This document shows positions 59,424-64,000 of a DNA stretch of 64,000 bases, in pieces; the first letter of the stretch is position 1; every line of letters begins with the position of its first letter. Under the pieces are notes generated by a model. That model saw nothing but the letters and a program-made list of their open reading frames with translations. It did no database searches and was not told the DNA's origin. Where the stretch lies: contig KV748207.1 in assembly GCA_001692895.1 (NCBI GenBank), forward strand, positions 1,116,001 to 1,180,000, read 5' to 3'. The position numbers and the translations under genes are program-made. Origin of the DNA: Cenococcum geophilum 1.58 (lineage: Eukaryota > Ascomycota > Dothideomycetes > Gloniales > Gloniaceae).

Positions 59424-61898
59424 ACGTATGTGATGAGGTTATGAAGGTGACCCTAGTTATAACCGATCTACATTACCGCCTTCTAATTTAGGCTAGTTTA
59501 TTGCCTAAATAAATATACTGCCGCTTTGAACATCAACACATCGACTTTTCCCCTTACTTCCTTGCACAGAACTCCATATTACCAAAGCCATGCCTTGCTG
59601 GCCGCGTGCTCTAGATGCAGAAGATCGTCTATAAGCAGCTTTAACAGCCTGGCGAACAGCAAGTCTCTATAAGAGCCCCGAAGCTTATGCGAAAGCCTAT
59701 AAGGTTAGTCCAGTTACTTTCTGCTAGTGGCTCTAAGGCAAAACGCAGTCTTCCCGAGTTGCCCACGTCAATTAATATCGTATTACTCCAGCTGGCGAGG
59801 CAGCTATTGTTCGACATTGTATTTATCTTGCTAAAGCCGGGTTTCTATGTTGATATTATATAGTTCGGACGATTGCGACACTTGTTCTCTAGCGCGAATC
59901 CTCTAACCTTCCTTATACCTAAGTTATACCACTCGGTATAAAATGGATATACGGCTTCTTAAAACGGCAGGAGGAGCTTTATACTTGCTATGTGCAATTA
60001 ATCTCCTTAGAGCGCGCTATTGCTGGCAATAATCCTGCTCTAGTTAAGAGGTTTTTTACCGACTACTTAAATATGAAGACTTAGTACAATATTAATAACG
60101 CTGACGTATAGAATATGGATGAGACTAGCTACGCTATAGGCTTTGCATATAGCGCTAAAGTGGTTATATTAAGAGGCAATATTATTAACTTTAAGACAAT
60201 TGACGGCTCTAGGGAGTGGGTTTTATAGATTAATTTAATCAGTATATAAGGGGGGATAATTCCACCGTTTATTATTTTTAAAGGACGCTAATATATAGAA
60301 TCGCTATGGTAAGAAGCAGAGGAAGCTATAGGCGAGTGTATAATTACAATAAGTAAAAATGGATGGTCAAATTAAGAGCTTAGGGTATGGTGGCTGGAGC
60401 ACTTTGAGCGCTATACCCGACGAACTAAGGTATAGGAGAGGAGGATAATAGAAGATAAAAATTAATACAACGGCTATCAACTATTAATTATAGATAGCCA
60501 TAGTAGCCACGTTAATATTAAGTTCGTTAAGTTTTGCTAGTTAAAGAAGATTATACCAATTTGCCTACCGCCGTATTTAACGTACCTTCTTTAGCCCTTG
60601 GATCTAGTCATCTTTTTAGTCCTTAAATGACTCTATTTATTAAAAGTTGATGAATATACAGCGCGCGGCATTACTGGTATTAATAGAGACTATTTTCTAC
60701 GGATACTAGGTGAGATTCGGCCGCAGGTATATACTAGAGAGTTAATTAGGAGCGCCTTTAAGGCTATAGGCCTCCTTCCCTTTAACCTAAATCGAGCCCT
60801 CGCGCGCTGCTCTAGACAGCTTATATCTATTAAGCTATTTACGCCTCCACCTTACCACGCAGAGGTAATGATCCTATCCTCCCCTATGCATCCTCCCCTG
60901 CCAGATAGCGAGCACGCTTGAGCTCGGTACACGCATACGATCCTTTATCCGGAAACTACGCCGGAGGCAATAAAGGCAGTTGTCTTAAAGTTAATGCAAC
61001 ACTTACAGTCCTTAGAGGAAGGCCTTAAGCTTATATAAGTTAAAAACAACAATCTTCGGCAATGTACTAAGGAGAGGAAGGCTAAGAAGAAGCGTAAACG
61101 GAATATACTCTCTACTGAATCGGTTCTTACTTTGGAAGCAATAAAGGAGCTTGCTACTACTAAAGAGGCCGCTTAGAAGGCTAAAGAGTAAGCTACGCTT
61201 ACTAGGAAATAGCTTAAGAAAGATTATTAGGTGGTAGTAGAGCTTGCTAAGGAGCAAGTTAAGGTCTAAAAGGCAGCCTAGAAAAGGGTTGCTGATGCAA
61301 AGGAGCTAGCCAAGGTTCACCGTAGAGAGGCAGTGGAGGCAGGAAAGGTAGCTAAGAATGCGCAGAAGGACTCCCTTACTGTCGCCAATATAGCTCGCAA
61401 AAAGCATACCAAAGAAGCTCGATTGGTGGCTAGTATAGCAGTCCAGTATGCAACATTGAAACAATTAACCGCGGATGAGCTTCAGAAGCGGGCGGAAGAG
61501 TCCTCTACTGCCGCCGCTACGGCTATGGCTCTTATTAAGCAACTTTAGGAGACCGCTAAGAAGGCGGTAGAAGAAGCTGCTTTACTAGAGGACTTGTAGG
61601 AAGGACAGGAGGATGATAATATAAGCAATTTAAGCGACGAAGAGTCTTTAGATGAGGAGCCCGAGTTAATTGGCGATATCTGGGGCCCAACTCGGTGGTT
61701 AGTTGAGCTCTGAAACACCAAAAATCGACTTTATATAGACTCTATTATATATATTTATGGCTTTAAGACTTCTTACTAACGATGTGATGACTTATAATGG
61801 CTTTTGCTAATTATTTACCACCAAATTAGCATTTTGGCAAATTTTGATTTTCAAATCGGTCATAACTAGGGTCACCTTCATAACCCCATCACATACGT
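59424..61898 (+). mobile_element. pogo/Fot1-type Tc1-mariner transposon
   Basis: 2,475 bp flanked by TA (59422-59423, 61899-61900). Terminal inverted repeats of ~45 bp begin ACGTATGTGATG and continue through GTGACCCTAGTTAT at both ends. It is inserted in the gag/protease part of C'. It contains one long transposase frame and little else. The ACGTAT tip is shared with the two foldback MITEs. Confidence 0.92.
59590..61713 (+). pseudogene. pogo/Fot1 transposase, one frame inactivated by RIP-type stops
   Basis: From ATG at 59590 to TGA at 61711 a single frame of 707 codons holds throughout, with no frameshift. In-frame stops are TAA/TAG at places where Gln (or Trp) is expected, for example the TAG before PLDLVIF (60592-60594). 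Order: N-terminal helix-turn-helix/CENP-B-like region (about 15-150), then DDE integrase fold with Asp177 (MDETSYA), Asp302 (IIDSHSSH) and Asp338 (PLDLVIF), a DD35D spacing as in Fot1/pogo. Last comes a long Lys/Glu/Ala-rich coiled-coil-like C-terminus (about 455-690) ending in an acidic tail. It cuts and pastes DNA at TA. It is the least decayed coding region in the block. Confidence 0.88.
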
Positions 61899-62914
61899 TA
61901 GCCGTTTATAAATTATATTAGGGTATAGAAATAGAGTAGTATTTTAAGATATAAGCCTAGCTTAATATATTATTCTTATTTAGGGGACCCTAGTAGGGTA
62001 TACTCTAGGGTTTTAAAGTTAATATCTATAGCATTAAGGTGCTTAGGCTAAGAAAATATCTTAATAGAGACTTATAGGGTTATTATATTATATTAAAAAG
62101 CGGGCTTTAGTATTAGGCGTAGTATATTATTATACTATTTATTAATAATGTCTATATAGGCGTTAAGGGCTCTTAGTAGGTCTATGCCTATTAAGGAAGT
62201 TTTTAGTTTAGGGCTTAGAGATTTAATAAGGCTATTAATTAGTATGGAGTTATTCTAGCCTATTTCCCTTATATAGCGGTTAAATTTAGAGAAGTATACT
62301 AGAAAACCTTTCTTTTTTTAAGTTATATGGTTTATCTTCCTTTAAGCAGTGGCTTAGCGGTTTAGGTTATTATATATAGCTTTAAGAAGTGTAATTAGGT
62401 TTTATACTAAGTTTAGTTAAAGAGGTTTAATAAGGTTAGCTATCTTTTCTCCTAGTTAACTTAGGGCGTAGTAGAGTTAGTTAGCTTTAGTTAGGTAGCG
62501 GTTAGTATTACTAGTTAACTTATTTCTAAGCTAGCTTAAAAATAACTAAAGCTCTTATTATTTATTAATAAATACTAGGGGGTCTAGTAGTTTTTTTAAG
62601 ATTGTTATAGTATAGTGGTTAGTTTAGGGTAAATAACTACTACTAGTTTAGGGCTTGCGTTCCGTATATAGGCCTTTAGGGATAGCGTTTAGTCTTAGGG
62701 CCCTAGTGTAGGTATCTTAAGAATGCGGATTTCTTCTTAGAGGGCTTTAATTAATTATTAGTGTTAGACCTTTTATTCTATAAGGGCGTTTATAAAGAAC
62801 GTCTATAAACCTACTATCTGCTCTTTAAGTATAGTAAGTATATTAGCTACTATTATAGGAGCTTTAGGTACGTTCTATATTTTAATAATAGTATAGGTAG
62901 TTAATATAATATAG

Positions 62915-63293
62915 TATTACAAAGTAAGTATAAGCGACGATAATATATAACGAGGTAGATATTATTAAGCTATATATATAAACTATATAAACTATATAAT
63001 AAGGTTAAAACGTTAAGTAAAAAAAGAAGGTAAGAAAATAGAAAGAAAGGGTATATATTATTAGCTTAGTTGCTTAATTAATATATATATAGAGTAGAAT
63101 AGGATTTAGGTAGTAGTCCTAGCAAAACTTAATAGGATTTAGTAAAACTTAGCGGAATATAGTAGAATACAGCAGCTTACCATTAGATTGCTATAGATTG
63201 CTATTAAATTACTATCTTGTATTTAATCTCTAGTTATTAAGTTAGTAGAAATAAGTAGACGTATATAAGGTATTATGGATATATCCTATAATA
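62915..63293 (-). repeat. 5' LTR of chromovirus C'
   Basis: About 379 bp; on the minus strand begins TATTATAGGATA and ends TTACTTTGTAATA. Matches the 3' LTR of C (42971-43182 joined to 55819-55955) in order. Confidence 0.75.
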
Positions 63294-64000
63294 TACCGTA
63301 AATACCTAGCATATAGGAAAGAGATAGATAGGATTTTTATATAATAGTGTTATAAATAAAGAACTTTAGATCCTTTAAGCGAATATAAAAAGTATAGGGA
63401 AGCGTAGTATGCGCTATATAATAATTAAGCGCTAATAGACTTCCATTTTATTCTAGGCTAAAAGCCTTACTTCTTTTTTTTTTAAAATAGGGAAGTAGTA
63501 CTAGCTAGCTTAAATCCCTAGTAAATAAGGGTCGTCCTAATAGGCAGAAGGTAGCAGTATCCCTTAGTTAGCTTATATATCTAGGCATTTAGAGAGCTGG
63601 CAGCTATATAACTATAGGTAGATTTAGTAGATATTATAGCAGTAGTGGCGTACATCGGCTAAAGGAGACTTATAATTATATTAGTATTTATTCTAAATAG
63701 ATATTTAAAGAAAACTAAGAAAGAAAACCTAGAGGAGCTCTCTAGTAGGCTAGAGATAATTAATAGTTTAATTTAGAGTAAACTATTGCGCGACCTATAT
63801 ACTAAGGCAGTAATTATAGGCAACTTTAAATAGCACAATCCGCTATAAGGAGGAAGTTATATTAATACTATATTAACGCAGGAAGAATGCGCTCTAATTT
63901 TTAACTATATAGCGAACTAGTTACTCTAGAGCCTACTTCTAGTAGAAGTGTTTATATTTAAAAGTAATATAGGGCAAATATTAACAATTAATCTTACACT
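63294..64000 (+). mobile_element. LINE fragment with an endonuclease domain, continuing off the window
   Basis: Translation from 63,810 gives VIIGNFK.HNPL.GGSYIN and onward to TINLT at the edge. It follows the GDFNxHHPxWGG motif and downstream 'STIDLTL' block of the endonuclease/exonuclease/phosphatase domain of fungal non-LTR retrotransposons (Tad1-like). Stops fall at Gln/Trp codons, as expected from RIP. C' begins at 63,293, so it probably inserted into this LINE. The LINE start is not located, and the RT domain would lie beyond the window. Confidence 0.7.

Larger units (their letters stand above)
55956..63293 (-). mobile_element. Chromovirus C', minus strand, truncated at its 3' side (fossil)
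   Basis: A relative of C in opposite orientation. Read on the minus strand: 5' LTR (63293-62915), gag (about 62,910-61,901 and 59,421-59,200), protease region (about 59,160-59,000), RT and RNase H (about 58,600-56,600), integrase up to 55,956, where the 3' LTR end of C abuts. C therefore appears to have inserted into its integrase, though the other half was not found. It is split by a pogo transposon and a TRIM. Heavily broken. It serves here as the uninterrupted reference for several insertion sites in C. Confidence 0.75.
3599..64000. other. RIP-mutated, AT-rich repeat compartment
   Basis: From here to the window end, TpA is strongly over-represented and CpA/TpG scarce except in a few short islands. 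The sequence is a nested stack of transposable elements. Frames recognisable by family motifs carry TAA/TAG in place of CAA/CAG on whichever strand is coding, as expected when both strands of repeated DNA suffer C-to-T change at CpA. This is characteristic of RIP in Pezizomycotina. No host gene was recognised inside. Confidence 0.9.

Noticed and set aside
61333-61548. Separate small Lys/Ala-rich protein
   Set aside because: Same frame as, and part of, the C-terminal coiled coil of the pogo transposase.
3599-64000. AT-rich DNA as mitochondrial sequence, centromere or telomere
   Set aside because: The AT bias is explained by RIP of identifiable transposons. No mitochondrial genes or telomere repeats are present; a centromere cannot be excluded but nothing specific supports it.

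Overview
The window looks like a filamentous ascomycete (Pezizomycotina) chromosome with two sharply different compartments. The first ~3.6 kb has ordinary composition and holds the tail of one gene, a spliced very-long-chain 3-oxoacyl-CoA reductase gene with a 53-bp intron, and a small orphan gene. From ~3,600 to the end the DNA is AT-rich, packed with TpA, and almost every coding region is peppered with TAA/TAG where CAA/CAG is expected. That is the usual mark of repeat-induced point mutation (RIP), a defence confined to fungi. I see no host gene in the last 60 kb.

The 60-kb block is a stack of mobile elements nested inside each other. Exact target-site duplications (TSDs) let most layers be resolved to the base. 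From the left: a chromovirus fragment (3,599-4,437); a foldback MITE (4,500-4,932); a Copia element (4,942-10,829, TSD GGTAT); then a plus-strand chromovirus 'C' spread from ~10.8 kb to 55,955. C has been split by a solo LTR (13,249-13,439), a second chromovirus A1 (14,922-25,407, TSD TTATT) that itself holds a non-coding LTR element (15,745-18,197, TSD TTTAT), a second foldback MITE (25,452-25,877), an unclassified element H (26,245-41,194, 12-bp TSD) and a Gypsy element D (43,183-55,813, TSD GCTAA).

H contains a 1.4-kb gag-only Copia-type element (27,344-40,250, TSD ATAGC). This contains a hAT DNA transposon (27,858-39,345, TSD CAAACGGC), which contains another chromovirus A2 (29,294-37,218, TSD ATAAT). 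D contains a Copia element E (48,027-54,293, TSD GTTTG). To the right lies C', a minus-strand relative of C (55,956-63,293), carrying a 444-bp miniature LTR element (TRIM) and a pogo/Fot1-type transposon with a nearly continuous transposase frame. The last 700 bp is a LINE fragment with an endonuclease domain.

The order of insertion can be read from the nesting. The chromoviruses carry chromodomain-like C-terminal regions that may favour insertion into heterochromatin, and RIP then degrades each arrival. Unusual points include small non-autonomous LTR elements of three designs, E-box and cell-cycle-box clusters in two Copia LTRs, a half-tRNA primer site, and an element less mutated than the younger insertions it carries.
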